Assembly: GCA_030374805.1 (NCBI GenBank)
Contig: JARGSG010000013.1
Location: forward strand, 62,001-126,000
Source of the DNA: Gracilaria gracilis
Taxonomy: Eukaryota; Rhodophyta; Florideophyceae; Gracilariales; Gracilariaceae
Direction of reading: 5' to 3'
Length of the DNA: 64,000 nucleotides
The translations under genes and the position numbers were made by a program. Below the pieces are notes generated by a model. The model searched no databases. It saw only the letters and a program-made list of their open reading frames with translations, and had not been told where the DNA came from. How positions within the stretch are numbered: the stretch's first letter is position 1; each line of letters opens with the position of its first letter. Positions 10,060 through 22,119 of the stretch are shown here, in pieces.

Positions 10060-11603
10060 GCTCTGCATTTCTAGTTTTCTAGTCTCTTCAGGCACGAGAG
10101 GACTAGGACTGTGCTGTTTCTTGGTAGTTCATCGCAAAGAACCAGCAAAAACCGAATGGCTGATAGAAACACAGAAGTTTGATGTACGCTTCATTGCGGA
10201 AGGACGTATTGCGGAACGAGCCGCGGTGTCAAAGCAAGCTGCACTTTCGCTTCACGTCAGAAGACTAGCAGTGGCGGGAGCTTGTGCTGGGTTTCGTTCG
10301 GGCATCGATGCGTTTATGGAGAGGTTTGCAACGACGAACGAGTGTTTGCGTGGCGGTATTACTCGCCTCGCACGTCTCCGGACGCCGTGCGAAGTGGAGC
10401 ACGCAAGTCACAGAAAAGAAACAAATCGTGACGATTTGAGTGTGCGCAAACAGCGTGTTTGTATTTTCAGGAGACGCCCACTCTCTATAGCGATGAACTT
10501 TTTTGCTCTCTGGTGTCAGCATTTTCGGCTTTTGAGCCATGGATATGAAACATTTGACTGTTTTTGAACATGAGGTACACGTTCAATACATGAGGTGCGT
10601 ACACTGTATTTCTGACTGTCGTTGAAAGTCACCAGTCACAGTGTTTTGAGCTCAATTACTCGCAAATTAGCCATTTGCGAAAAGTAACTTCAAAGCGAAA
10701 GCGTAAAAGCGTGATAAAATAATAAAAACCGGATGATGGGATAGCAAAACTTTGGAAAGTTTAGGTAAAACATGCAAAAAAGAGTTCGAAGAACAAAAAA
10801 AAGGCATTTTTGAGTATTTGGATTTGAGTTTTAAGATTGAAGCCTAATTTTCATACGTTTTCTTACTTCTATCAAAACCTACCATCCTGACTGATCTGAC
10901 AGTCATCATTAAAACTCGTAGACAGTCATTCAGAACTACGGGCCTGCTTTTTGTTGACAAGTAGCAGACGACACTAGAATGACGGGCTTGAAAGTTATAA
11001 ACTGTACTGCCTATGGCACAAGAATTTAGGATGAAGATGCATATGATGAATATGAACAGAGAAAGGTTACTGCCTCCTCCAGCTGATTAACATTGTAGCG
11101 TTTCATGTTCGAAGATTGATAAAGAATCTTTATTACCACTCTATATCTTCCTATTGTTCCGGTAACTAGAGTGTCAATAATCATGCTCCTTTTGAGTACA
11201 GTATAAAAACTTAGCACTACAAGGGTGGTTCTATTCTAATAATATATGAGAAGGAGGCCAACATCCATGATACATGCATATGGACAAAGTTTGTCCAGGT
11301 AGACTCGAGTCTTACTCTGAGTGTGAGAAATCGTTGTGATATAATGGCCTATGGCATTAATCGCTCTACAACACGTAAGGACCATCCAGAGCCGAAGTAG
11401 AGCAGTAAATTGGGGGCTTAGTACACAACAGCAATGCAGCGAGGGAGGTTCGCTGCAGATCTGAGCGTTCGTTGCACCTCTTCCATTATCGTGGCCGCCC
11501 AAAATGTGTTGCAACGAGTTGGTGTTGAACAGCAGTCACATCTACAAAAAGGGTTTGGTTGCCAAACGCGCATGCCCCAAAGTGCACGCAAGCGGGCCAC
11601 CAA
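10060..11603. other. Intergenic region, no supported gene
   Basis: A + frame (10028-10567, 179 codons, no ATG) covers the upstream side of the DUF6818 gene but has no recognisable domain. From about 10570 the sequence becomes AT-rich and non-coding. Confidence 0.4.
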
Positions 11604-11664
11604 AGGTGGCAGGGCTTCCGATTCTAATGTGAAATTCACATTTGAATCAGGAGCTCTGCCACCT
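11604..11664. repeat. Inverted repeat with 30-bp arms
   Basis: Left arm 11604-11633 begins AGGTGGCAGGGCTTCCGATT. The right arm 11635-11664 is its reverse complement with about four or five mismatches, around a single central base (GTGAA-A-TTCAC). A transcript would fold into an almost loop-free hairpin of about 30 pairs. No gene explains it. Confidence 0.85.
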
Positions 11665-13290
11665 ACAACACGTAGACGCCAGATTAAGAACTCGAAGTCT
11701 ACACTGCCTGCCTGTCAACTCTGTACATAATAATATTATGTGCCCTCCCTTCCTCGGAAGGGCATTGTGGTGCACTCTTGTCTTCGACAGACAAACACAC
11801 CAAGCTCCTAACTTTTCTTTTAATAACAACTCTAGTGGAGCAATTCAATTTCTTTCTAGAAAGTTTAGGTTTTCGCTTACTATTTAAAGCTTTCTAAACC
11901 TAAAAGTGTTTCAATAAATTAACCTTATACTTTACTCTTTATGTACACAGTGTTTTGTCGTGGAAGGCTCTTCTAGAGTCTGCACTTTGCCCTGCACTTG
12001 GAGCAAAAAAACGCAAAACAGAAAAGCACTCCATCAAGACAGTTGATAAAGATTTCACTAAATAAAACTAAAAAGACCGTAGTTAAACAAATAGTTCCAC
12101 TAGTATAGTCAAACAAGAAAATATAGCAATGATTTTATCAGTGCATTTTAAGCTAAAATTTATCTTGAATTTTTAAAAATACATTAACATAATAATTTGA
12201 GACAACGTTCTCTGCAGGTTTATATAAGATACTCCCTCCAAAAAACTATAAATCGTTTTGGATTATCTTTATTTCTTCTATCGCATTATATCGTTCTAAA
12301 ACTCAAAAATGCTGTAGTAAATAATTAGAAATCGCCTAATTTTCATTAACGGTAGAAAAATTTGTAAAAAGAACCATGTTCATAAAAATTTTAAATTCCA
12401 AAGATGAATCGGTGTCTTCTAAAAATTTTTCTATATTTCGTGAAGCACCTTGATCATCATTAAAGAACATATCAACTGGATCCTCAGTAACATGTCAATA
12501 TTGATATTCAACGTAGCGATAAAGGAACAGAATTTATTCTTCATGAAGTGTACCCATAAGTTTGTCTTCAAACATCTCGAACAGTTTTCGCAAAAAAAAG
12601 CATTTGGTTCAGGCAAGAAAGGTCTTCCAAGTAGTAAGAATGCGACAGAAATTTGAAAATATGCCTAAGCTAAACAAAAGTCTCCCAAAAGGTCGTCTGT
12701 AAAACCATCAAACCAAGTTAGCATTTTCGACCAAAACATTCAATGCGGCTATAGAAATGCCTTATACTGGCAATTTTCGGGTTTCTTGCGGGAACGGGGG
12801 CGTCAGTGTTTGATACAATGTTTGTTCTTCGATTGACTCTGGTGAAGCTGATGTGATGAGAGTCTGACTATCGATCCATTGATTTTCAGTGTCGTCTGTG
12901 TTTTTATAGTGAACGAGATGCTGGAGACGACTGCGGCAAATGCGGTCGTCAAGAATCTTCTCAATGCGGTTTGTACTGTAACCCCGGACGGCAAAAATAC
13001 ACGTAGACGTCCGGCATCTTCATCCCAGGTGCGGTAGCTGAGCAAACAGAGCCCCATGCGCGATGGGTGCGTGAACCGGGTGTACGACCGAAACCCACCG
13101 TCTCGACGAGCGAAGCGAGGGGGAGAGAAATCCGAGGAGTCAGGGTTGGAGAGGTACTCTGTGGGGTGGATCTATGACGTCACCCAAGGTGGGTGATCCT
13201 CGCAAGAGAGGTACAGTGGACCGCAGAACGCGAGACCCGGGAAGGCAAATGGGGCAAAGGCAAACAAGCAACACCGGTAATCGGAGTGAA
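11665..13290. other. AT-rich intergenic DNA and a GC-rich patch before element A
   Basis: 11750-12790 is AT-rich with no coding character. A short + frame about 12910-13024, preceded by a TTTTTATAG-like acceptor, looks weakly exon-like but has no family. 13060-13290 is GC-rich and unassigned, and ends at the LTR of element A. Confidence 0.35.
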
Positions 13291-14140
13291 TGTAGAGCAA
13301 TTGCTCTTGGCAAGGACTGAGGCGGATGCCACTCATATATCCGTTTTTATTTTCGGCTGAACTTCCTACTATTATGAAGTCTATTTGCCTATTTGGCCGG
13401 GATTAGGGATCCGCCTATGAAGGGTAGGATTGGCGTGACACGTGTGTGCCCGCGCCCGATTACCGGATGCGCCGTTGCAGGAGTGCCACGGAGGTACACG
13501 TGGGTAGTGTTGGCCGGCGTGCCGGGTACTCAGATGTCTTAGTGATATTTGTCAGCCGTATACAAGTGGCGGCACTTGCCGCCACTGTACGGGAAGTAAA
13601 CCTCAACGAGGCTTTGGCTCTAGCTTGAGTTCCGCTTGCGCACGGTCTTCTGCCCCATTCCCTGGGAACACCGCCGCTTATCCGGACAAGTTATCCACCT
13701 CCGTCACTGAGAAGCACCGATTCGTCGTTACGGCCTTTTATTTATCATTCTTTCGTACACTTTTTCTGTTTTTCCGTCTTACGGCTTCGTTACACTTCGC
13801 CCTGTTGTACAGGTTTGCCCTTTTTGTCTCGGGATTATTTTCCGCTCTCACGAGTCTGTGCTCCACAGTGCGGCTCGTTTTGCTACCTTTTATCTCGCCC
13901 CTTTTGCTACGGGATACGCCACACCCAGTGGATTCCATCCTTTTGGCACCCCGATTGCCACCCCCAACCTCCGTCTGTAAGTCAGGAAGAGGCCGCCCGG
14001 AGTTACACCCGGCACGTGTCGGCCTCATCGGAGAGTTCTGCCACTGCTCTGCCCCAATAGGTAGCAAGGCTGAACACCTTGTGTGCGTAGCCGCTGGCAC
14101 GGTTTATGTTCTTTCTTTCCGTTCCCTGCTTTGCCCCACA
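13291..14140 (+). repeat. 5' LTR of Ty3/Gypsy element A
   Basis: The LTR starts TGTAGAGCAATTG and ends TTTGCCCCACA, so it has TGT...ACA ends and is 850 bp long. The borders are set by alignment with the LTR of element C (53822-54677), where similarity starts and stops at the same bases. A TATA-like box (TATACAAG) lies at about 13559. The primer-binding site follows two bases downstream. No matching 3' LTR was found. Confidence 0.85.
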
Positions 14141-14142
14141 AG

Positions 14143-14160
14143 TGGTGTCCCGACGTAGAA
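14143..14160 (+). other. Primer-binding site of element A
   Basis: TGGTGTCCCGACGTAGAA begins two bases after the LTR, at the position where tRNA priming sites lie. It starts with TGG, the complement of a tRNA CCA end. Elements B and C have near-identical sites. It is not the initiator-Met site common in plant elements. Confidence 0.7.
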
Positions 14161-14290
14161 TCGGCTTTCTTGCCAACATTGGTTGTAGTGGAAACTGGTG
14201 CTGGATCCTTCTGCATTGGGAGTACCCACTTTGGACCATTTCTGGAAGCGATAATCGTTCGTTTAGTTCTCCCGATTGCTTCGGCAGACT

Positions 14291-16308
14291 ATGAAATTTT
14301 GCCGTAACAACGGTCGCTCGAAGGCTGAGTCGGCACCTGCCCCAATTTCCGGAGCACCGGAATCATCTGGACTGGCTCAGAGCCTCCCGCCGTTACCAAC
14401 GGATGTACTGAATGTCCCGGGTGATAACGCTCAAGCACCGACCTCCCGGGGTCCCCGTACCAACAATGGGGCCCCACCGGCTCAAGGACCAGCGAATTCC
14501 GCGCAAGCGGCTGAAGCCATGTCGTCGAGGTCCGACGAGTATACCCTCCGTGAATCAGAGGCACAAATGCGCGTGATGCAGAACTCTCACGTGGCTCTGA
14601 TTCACGACATTACGAAACTCCGGCAACGTCTATACAAAGCCAATGTTCGGGATGTTTCGCAAGACGTCCGTGTCTTACGGTCTGATGTCAACCAGATCAT
14701 GGGAGACCGAAAGGAATCGGCTGTCCTGCATGAGCAGGCAAGTGATCGTTTAAACCGCTTAGCGGCCCGTCTGGAAACGGTCGAGCACACCATCATCCAC
14801 GATGCCGTGGCGCCCGGCGAGCCGGTTTCCGAAGATTCTCGGAAGTCGCACCGCTCCAAGGACCGCCATGCGGGAAAGAAGAGAAAGGTTAAATTGGAAC
14901 CTGATTTGTCTTCTTCTTCATCCTCTGAGTCTGATGCCCGGGTCAGAGATTCGTCAACCGATTCTTCGGAAAGTGAGGACGAGCCCCCACGCTCTCGTGG
15001 TACCCGCTCTCGGGCCACCGAGGCCGCGCAAGGCGTTGCCCAGAGCCGTTCAAAAGGGCGAAAGCACCTTGGACTGAAGGAACTGAAGCCGACGAATCTA
15101 TTGTATCGGAAGTTGTTGTCGTACCGATATTATCGGCTGGAAGACTCCAGTGGAGAAAGAACCCCTCGCGGGGCTGGACGAGTAAAAGACCACATTAAGC
15201 GGCTGGAGCTCACACTGAAGCCCAATAAGTTCTCTGAGCAGGGTCCAATCCTGGTGTTGGACTTTCTCGCCCGATATGTTGGGGAAGCCGATGTACTTCG
15301 GATGTCTGAGGCGCAAACCTACATCGCATTGCCTTACTTTTTAAAAGGTATGGCCGAGGACCAGTACAACTCGGTCTGCGGATCGTCCCGTGCCTCCGAA
15401 GGAAAAGTGACCTGTTGGCCAGAGGCTGTGCAGTATCTCCTGCGATCCTATGCTACAGGAAACGCAATTCAAGATGCCATACTCGCATTGCACGACACGA
15501 AGCAAGGACCGGAAGAGACGGAGACCGTTTATTCTACACGGCTGAATAACGCCTTTCACCGCTGTGGAAACGTCTACTCCGCGGCCGAGCGATGTACCAT
15601 ATATGTGGATGGCTTGGTTCCCTCGATTAGGACTTTGGTTGTCCGCTACGGGAAGAACAAGCGCAAGATCTCCTACTTGGAGCTGGTTCAATTTGCCCAA
15701 GCTAAGGGTGATGCGGCCCGAGCACGTGCCGGCATTAACTCTCGCACACGCCGACTCTTCCATTTGGAAGAGAGGGATTCATTACAGCCTCAATCGAGAG
15801 GTTCAGCCCATGCCAACTACGACAACGTGCACCTAGTGCAAAGTGAGCAATCTTTGGCAACGTCGGACCTGCCATCTATGATGGGACCGACTACCGAAGA
15901 TTCGGATGCTGCTCTGTACGCCGGTAATCTTGTTCCGGCATTGCCAGTGCCAAACTCTGGCGGATTCAGAAACTCCCGTCCCGGTTGGAAAAATCTCTAT
16001 CCTCCGAGACAGGAGCGAAGGCCGCACAATGCGGATTCTCTTCGTCAGCTCATATTCCATATTTGTTACAAAAATGGTCATATTGCCCCGAACTGTATGT
16101 TACCATTCAGGGAGACGGCAAAACTGTTCTCCAATATGAGTCGTTGTCGCCCGCCGAAGGGGAACGTGTTCCTGACAAATCGTACCTTCGTGCGAAAGCG
16201 GATACTCAGCCTGGAAAACAGGAACCTTCACCGCCTCATGGTGAAGTGGCAGCCGCATCTGCGAGCCCAACGGTTCCGCAAAATAGCGGCGACGCTCAGA
16301 AAAACTGA
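14291..16308 (+). pseudogene. gag: Element A gag (capsid and nucleocapsid), frameshifted near its end
   Basis: The frame starts at ATG 14291 and encodes the structural protein of the retrotransposon particle. In order, it has a low-complexity N-terminus, a coiled coil (about residues 80-170, with KLRQRLYKANVRD and RLAARLETVEHTI) and a basic GKKRKVKLEPD that resembles an SV40-type nuclear signal. A Ser/acidic tract, the block GRKHLGLKELKPTN and a retrotransposon-gag capsid domain (ETVYSTRLNNAFHRCGN, VDGLVPSIRTLV) follow. The zinc knuckle is degenerate: FHICYKNGHIAPNC lacks the first Cys of CX2CX4HX4C, whereas element B keeps it. A frameshift near 16110 moves the C-terminus into another frame, which ends GGDAQKN-like at 16308 as in element C. 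Pol follows about 100 bp later. Confidence 0.85.
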
Positions 16309-16409
16309 GCATGGGAGCTTCCTTTGAAGGAGCGGCGCAATCGAAGTCGAGCTCAACCGCGACGGAGGTTGCAAAACCTCGCTCCCCGGTCACGATCCTT
16401 ACGAGGAAG

Positions 16410-19400
16410 ATGGCCACGACAGACATGGACTCGGAACACCTCGGTGTTCTCCGTCGCTCTGGGTACGGTCTCGCAATGTCCGCGCTCCGGATGGAGTCCT
16501 GGTCATGGCAAAACGAAACTACAAAGGTTTTGCCGACCTCGGAATATCCGACCATTATATGGATCGGCAGATATCCGTTCTCGACACGGGTGCTGGTCCA
16601 AACTTTTTGGTTCAATCGCTTATTCCGCCGCAGTTATCGTCTCAGATTCGGCCGGCTCCTCCGACCGAGATAGCGGATGCAAACAATAGGCCCCTTTCAA
16701 TCGTGGGAGTAATTGACCCGATTGTCAGGCTTGGCCGTTGCGTTATCCGCCTGGACTTCCTAGTTTGCAAGCGTTTAGCTGCGCCGGTCATACCCGGATG
16801 TGATTTCTGCGACCGTTTTGTCGAAGAAATTCGACCACGGAAGAGGAACGTCGAGCTGGAGGACGGCACAACTTTTCCAATTGTTCGGCGACCTTTACGA
16901 TAGGCTTTCAAGAAGCAAGTTCCATTTCCGGTGGCCCAGCAGCCAGCGGAATCGCACCGTTCGTCTACAAAGCTCCCAGTGGCTCGGTCTAGTTGCGTTC
17001 CCCTGGAATCCCAGACATGGGTCACAATCACGTCCGCGCAGCACGGCTTACAAACCGTTCAGCCATTGCCTCTTCTTTACGAAAGGCAGAACTTGGCCCT
17101 CGCAAATGAGATTGTACTTGTTGAAGCAGAGAAGCTCTTCAGGGTATTGGTTGCTAATTTCAGCGCCTCCCAACAGAGGTTGGTAAAGAACCAGGTCATT
17201 GGTTCCATGTTACCACACCCGGTGGCTTTTGTACCCACACAGGTCTCTACTGCAGAGGTTCTTGGAATCCTCGAACCTGAGGAGGGAGATGGAAAGTGCG
17301 CTGACGCAACCTTACCAAAGAATTCGTCGGAAGACGCTGCGCCGAACTCCTCGGGTAAAGAAGTTTCGAACTCGTCGAGAGAAGCAACGCCGACACTGTC
17401 GGACGGAAGGCCAGAATCACCTGGATCTGAGAAGAAGGACCCCGTACAGGAGCTCGAGTCTCTGGACTTTAACCATGTCCCAGAGTGTCACCGTGAAAAG
17501 TTACGGGATATGCTACGTGAGTTCACCCCCATGTGGGACGGTTCCCTTGGAAAAATTGGGATCACCGAACATTGGATATATTTGATGCCGAACACTCGGC
17601 CAATCTCGCAACACCATTACAGGGCACGACCGAAAGCTCGGGAAGAAGAAAAGATTCAAGTCGAGAAGATGCTCCGCGCCGGAGTCATTGAACCGGCCCA
17701 GTCGCCGTGCGCCTCGCCCGTGGTACTCCAAACCCGATGGTTCTTGGCGTTTTTGTATCGATTACCGCAAGCTTAACGCGGCTAACTTCAAGGACGTGTA
17801 TCTCATCCCGAGGATGGACGAATGTATCGATTTGCTAGAAAGCGCAAAGGTGTTCACGACCCTCAACGCGAACTTGGAATATTGGCAAGTCCCAGTAAGG
17901 GCAGAGGACCGTGACAAACGGTATTTTTGTGTCATCAAGGACTATAAAGATTCAACCGGATGCCCTTTGGGCTCACGAACGCCCCTGCCACTTTCCAGAG
18001 AGCAGTGGAAATTTTGCTTGCCCGCTTTAAGTAAAAGACGTGCCTGGTATACCTGGATGACATCATTGTGTTCTCCAGTAACTTGAACGAGCACTTGAAC
18101 CACGTTCGGGAATTGATTCGAGTCCTACGAGAGGCAGGCATCACACTGAAGTTGAAGAAGTGTGAATTCTTTACCGATACCGTGAAATATCTCGGCCACA
18201 TAATTCGTCCGGGACCGCTATCGATTGACGCTGTACGTGTGCGGTCCCTCAAGGAGGCCAAAAACCCACGGACTCAAACGGAACTCCGATCCTTCCTCGG
18301 CCTTTGCAATGTCTACCGTCGTTTTATCCCGCACTTCGCGGATATAGCAGCCCCATTGAATGAACTCTTGCGGAAGGGAAAGTCAGTTAAACTGGAACCA
18401 TTCGATGACCGTAAGGCAACGGCATTCTCATCGCTCATAGATGCAGTAACGTCGCCGCCAATTCTTTCCTTGCTGAAACTCGGATTTCCTTATGCCATCG
18501 ATACCGATGTCAGCAATTTTCAGATCGGCTGTGCTCTGTTTCAGATCAAGGAGAGTGGCGAACGACTTCCAGTTGGTTTTTGGTCTCGAAGCCTTAACGT
18601 TCATGAAAGGAATTACTCGGTACCCAAGAAAGAATGCTTGGCAGTAGTCTGGGCTCTCGAGACGCTGCGACCGTACCTCATGGGAGGATACTTTACCATC
18701 CATACCGACCATTCGGCTCTGCAATGGCTTCTCTCCATTTCGAAGCCTTCCGGCGGCTTGATGCGGTGGAGACTAAGATAATCGGAATTCGACTTCGACG
18801 TGCAGTACAAGAAGGGAATCCTGAACACTCAGGCTGATGCACTTTCCCGCTTGCCGACCGCGGCCGAAGCTGAGCCAGTCACTGATCTGGAAATACCCTG
18901 TTTCCTCATGGAGGACGTCGAGGACGAAGATTCGGAAGGTTGGGATGTCTATGACGCTGTCTTAGCCGTTTCAGATACAAAGCCAGTGCCAGGATCATTC
19001 GTGCCGATAACACCGGAAGAATTGATCCGGGAACAGTATACGGACCCATTCTGCAGTAGAGTTCATGTTCGTCTGAACGGTGGAGCTCAACTGCCCTTTG
19101 TCATGAACGACCAAGGATTCTCGGTTCGAACGGTTGCTGACCGGCCACAGATTATGGTACCTCACTCGCTTCAATCTAGAGTCTTGCATCTGTCGCCTTA
19201 CGCGAAGTTGTCGGCCCACCCTGGTGGAAAGAAGTTGTACTACACCCTGAGAAAGGACTTCTATTGGCCAGCTATGGCATTCGATGCGTATGCCACTGCT
19301 CGTGGATGTTCTGGTTGTGCAAAGAACCGCGTCAAACTGCGGAAGTACTCCAAACAGTTGGTACTCTTCCCCGCAAGGGCCCCACTTGAGTTCGTGGCGA

Positions 19401-20358
19401 TTGACATACTCAGCGAGTTTATCCGGACACGCCGAGGTAATCGGTTTCTACTTGTCATAACCGACTTCTTTTCTAAGCTCGTGCGGACAGTTCCTCTGAC
19501 GAAGATCACTGCCAGTGCGGTCAAACGCAAACGTTCGTAACCCACTGGGTGTTTGTCTACGGACCGCCGATTGATTTAATATCGGATAATGGGTCGCAAA
19601 TCGCTGCAAAGCTCTTAGAAGACGTGTGTCGAATACTGGACATCAAGAACTGGTTTACTACGACCGCCCATCCGCAAAGTAACGGCGAGTTGGAGCGCTT
19701 CAATCGCACTATGCTGAATGCGCTGCGAACTTTCGTCGCCGACCACCTGTCGAAATGGGATCCCTACACCGATGAGATGATTTATGCCTACAATACGCAG
19801 GTAAATCGCACTACCCAGATCTCTCCGTTCGAACTGGTCATATTGCGTGTTCCATTATCGGTGGCTGTCGAGCCCCAACCTACGCTGGATAAATTCCCTT
19901 CACCCCGTCTACACAGAGACGCCTGGAAACAATGTCTGAAGCAAATGATTCCCGTAGTTGGGCAGCAAATCGCTAAGGCGCAAGCCACCTACAAGCGGAA
20001 TTTCGACGCACGTGTGCGAAGGAAGGCCCCACACGTCAGAGAAGGTGGATATGTCTTTCTCCGGAAAGAATACTACAATCCAGAAAAGGAGAAACGCCAC
20101 AAGCTTTCTCCGATCGCAGACGGCTCTTACAGGGTCATATCTGTCACCGATACTACGGTTGTCCTTAACATCAAGGGTGAGCACGAACGCTTCCCGCGTG
20201 ATCGCGTTACGCCGGCATCATCGCCGGAACCTCCCTTACACAAAGCTCATCGGGGACCGACAAAGTCGGATACTACCCGCCCGGCCCGTCAATTCTACCG
20301 CACGCCGCGCGCAGTTTATCCGACCTTCCTACGGAATCGGAACATAGCCCCAAAGTAG
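16410..20358 (+). pseudogene. pol: Element A pol: protease, reverse transcriptase, RNase H, integrase
   Basis: Several frameshifts break this polyprotein, so it is described piecewise. Protease: the catalytic motif VLDTGAGPNF is intact near 16580. Reverse transcriptase: FCIDYRKLNA (17748) and YLDD (about 18047) are recognisable, but frameshifts fall at about 17730, 17950 and 18050. RNase H: IDTDVSNFQIGCALF (about 18496) and HTDHSALQWL (about 18705), then a stop at 18779. Integrase: the HHCC region (AHPGGKKLYYTL, CSGC) at about 19215, then the catalytic Asp in VAIDI, Asp in ISDNG and Glu in NGELERFNR, with a frame break near 19535-19550. The C-terminal KRHKLSPIADGSYRVIS is the usual integrase tail. 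The domain order PR-RT-RH-IN marks Ty3/Gypsy. The copy cannot make a functional Pol without extensive recoding. Confidence 0.88.
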
Positions 20359-20372
20359 GGCCAGACGCGTAT

Positions 20373-21831
20373 GTGCACACACGCGTCGTACCCACTACTG
20401 GGATTATCGCCCCGGGCCCCGCCTCTCCTGCTGAGGAGGGGGAGAGAGACGCTCATTCTAGTTATGCTGCTGCTCCGCAGTCTACGCCGTTGCAAACGGA
20501 TAGTGCACCCGCGCGGGATACCGCAGGGGACGGAGTGAGTGAAGCCTTGCCGTCGCGGACGGGAGGCGCACGGACGTGTGACAGTAAGAGCCCCGCTGAC
20601 AGCCCAATGTCAGGGAATGCAGAGTTATCGCCTTCGTCGTCGCCGCTGCAAGCGGACAACCTACGTAGATATGTTACGCCCAGACGGGATGCGCATCCGG
20701 AGACCCCGGGCCATGGCGTGGAAGATATCACTGGCGCAGTACCGTCACCGACAGAGAACGCGCAGGCCTGCAACAGCAGCGGCGCAATTGAAAGCCCGAC
20801 TTCCGGGAACACACACGGAGACGCACCGCCACTGCGGAATGCGGACAAGACGAATGTTGCCCCGTCAGCGGAGAAGACCGACCACTCGGAAGAGACATTA
20901 ATTGTGAGAGACCGTGCTGTGACGACAGACCCAAGTTTGGGAAGGGCAATCGACTTAGTCGATGACGGCGCCGGAACGGCAGGGCACACGGCCATATCAG
21001 TACAGGTGGACACCTCTCTAGGTGGACAGAAGCCAAGTAAGTTGGACGCGCGCACGGCGCGACACGCGCCACACACCGTGGGTGAACCGCCTCCCTTGAA
21101 GGGTGACAATGCACATGACAGTGCACGCCGTGGACACACGCGTGCCACGGAGAGTGCCAAGGAAAGTGACGAGCCGTCAAAAAACGGTAGTTCCGTAATT
21201 GCGACGACTCACCACGGCCCCACGACGGTTGGAGCCACACGGACCGCCGTGGGCGGCGAACCGTCGTTAACGCACGTGACGGAACACCGCTCACTAGCCC
21301 CCCCGCACGGAGGTTTGTTCCTCGTCGATCGGAACGATCTCGCCGGAACACCGGAAGCTCGCAGTCCGTCCAGACGGGCCTTCGCAGAAGCTCCACAAGC
21401 AAGTGGCTTCAGACCCGTCACCGGAGACTGTAACTCTCCGAGGAGCTCCCTGGGGAGCACGACTGAGACCTGGTGTACAAGATGCACTGCCACTGAATCG
21501 GAAGTCGAGAGCAATCGCCCATATAAGCCACGACAGTGGAAGAGCAACCCGCCCCTCAACTGAGAACCGTTCGACCGCCACGGATGAGGACTCACTGGTC
21601 AAGCCGCCAGAGCGGAGTGTCTACGAACACGAGTTCGTAGTGGACCGTGTAGTGAAGCACGGCCGAGACTCTGCTGGAGAGCTGGTATACCAAGTCCGTT
21701 GGTACGGCTACCCCCCTTCGGAGGAAACACACGAATCTATCGAGCACCTGCCTCGCTCGAAGGAACTTCAATACCCCCGGAGGACCGGCACGCCGACACC
21801 GGACACGCTCGACAAAGCCCAAGTCGGTTAG
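20373..21831 (+). pseudogene. Element A pol C-terminus: long disordered linker and chromodomain
   Basis: After the integrase tail, a 396-codon frame (20373-21563) is rich in Ser, Thr, Pro, Ala and charged residues, with no predicted fold. A frameshift near 21450 leads to the terminal chromodomain: YEHEFVVDRVVKHG, YQVRWYGYPPSEE and HLPRSKELQ, ending at 21831. The aromatic positions are partly retained (Tyr, Trp-Tyr), and the usual TWEP is replaced by THES. Chromodomains on integrases direct insertion to marked chromatin, which places A among the chromoviruses. The linker is far longer than the short spacer usual in this group. Element B has a similar linker. Confidence 0.8.
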
Positions 21832-21895
21832 CGCCCACAATAGCTGCGCCGCTCACGCGGAACACTTGCCGCTTCGGCGGACAAGCCACCATACA

Positions 21896-21957
21896 GTGAA
21901 ACAATAGAAGAAGACGAAGAAGAAGCCTGAGAAGAGGAAGTCGAAAAACTGGAATTT
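21896..21957 (+). other. Purine-rich tract after element A pol
   Basis: Sixty-five bases after the chromodomain stop lies a run rich in GAAGAAGA units. Element B has one in the same place. It could be an internal polypurine tract used in plus-strand synthesis, but no LTR follows directly, so the role is inferred. Confidence 0.45.
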
Positions 21958-22119
21958 GCCGTTTCAAGCGGAATACCTCCCTTAGATGAGGAGCAGCTGC
22001 CCCTCGCGAGGTGCTGCTACCTGGGGAGGGGGAGGGATGACGAGAATTTGCTAAAAGCCGGTAGCAACCGGAAACATTTAATGATAGGGCCAAGATATAT
22101 TGGTATCTACGGAGTTCGA

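Noticed and set aside
10028-10567. 179-codon frame on + next to the DUF6818 gene
   Set aside because: It lacks an ATG, overlaps the upstream part of the DUF6818 frame and has no recognisable domain.
13327-13333. LTR start at TGCCACT in element A
   Set aside because: Similarity between A and C extends 36 bp further left to TGTAGAGC, which gives matching TGT...ACA ends. The earlier border was therefore adopted.
20462-21595. Long - strand frames opposite the pol linker of A
   Set aside because: They are GC-rich shadows of the low-complexity linker and have no counterpart in element B, unlike the antisense gene farther downstream.
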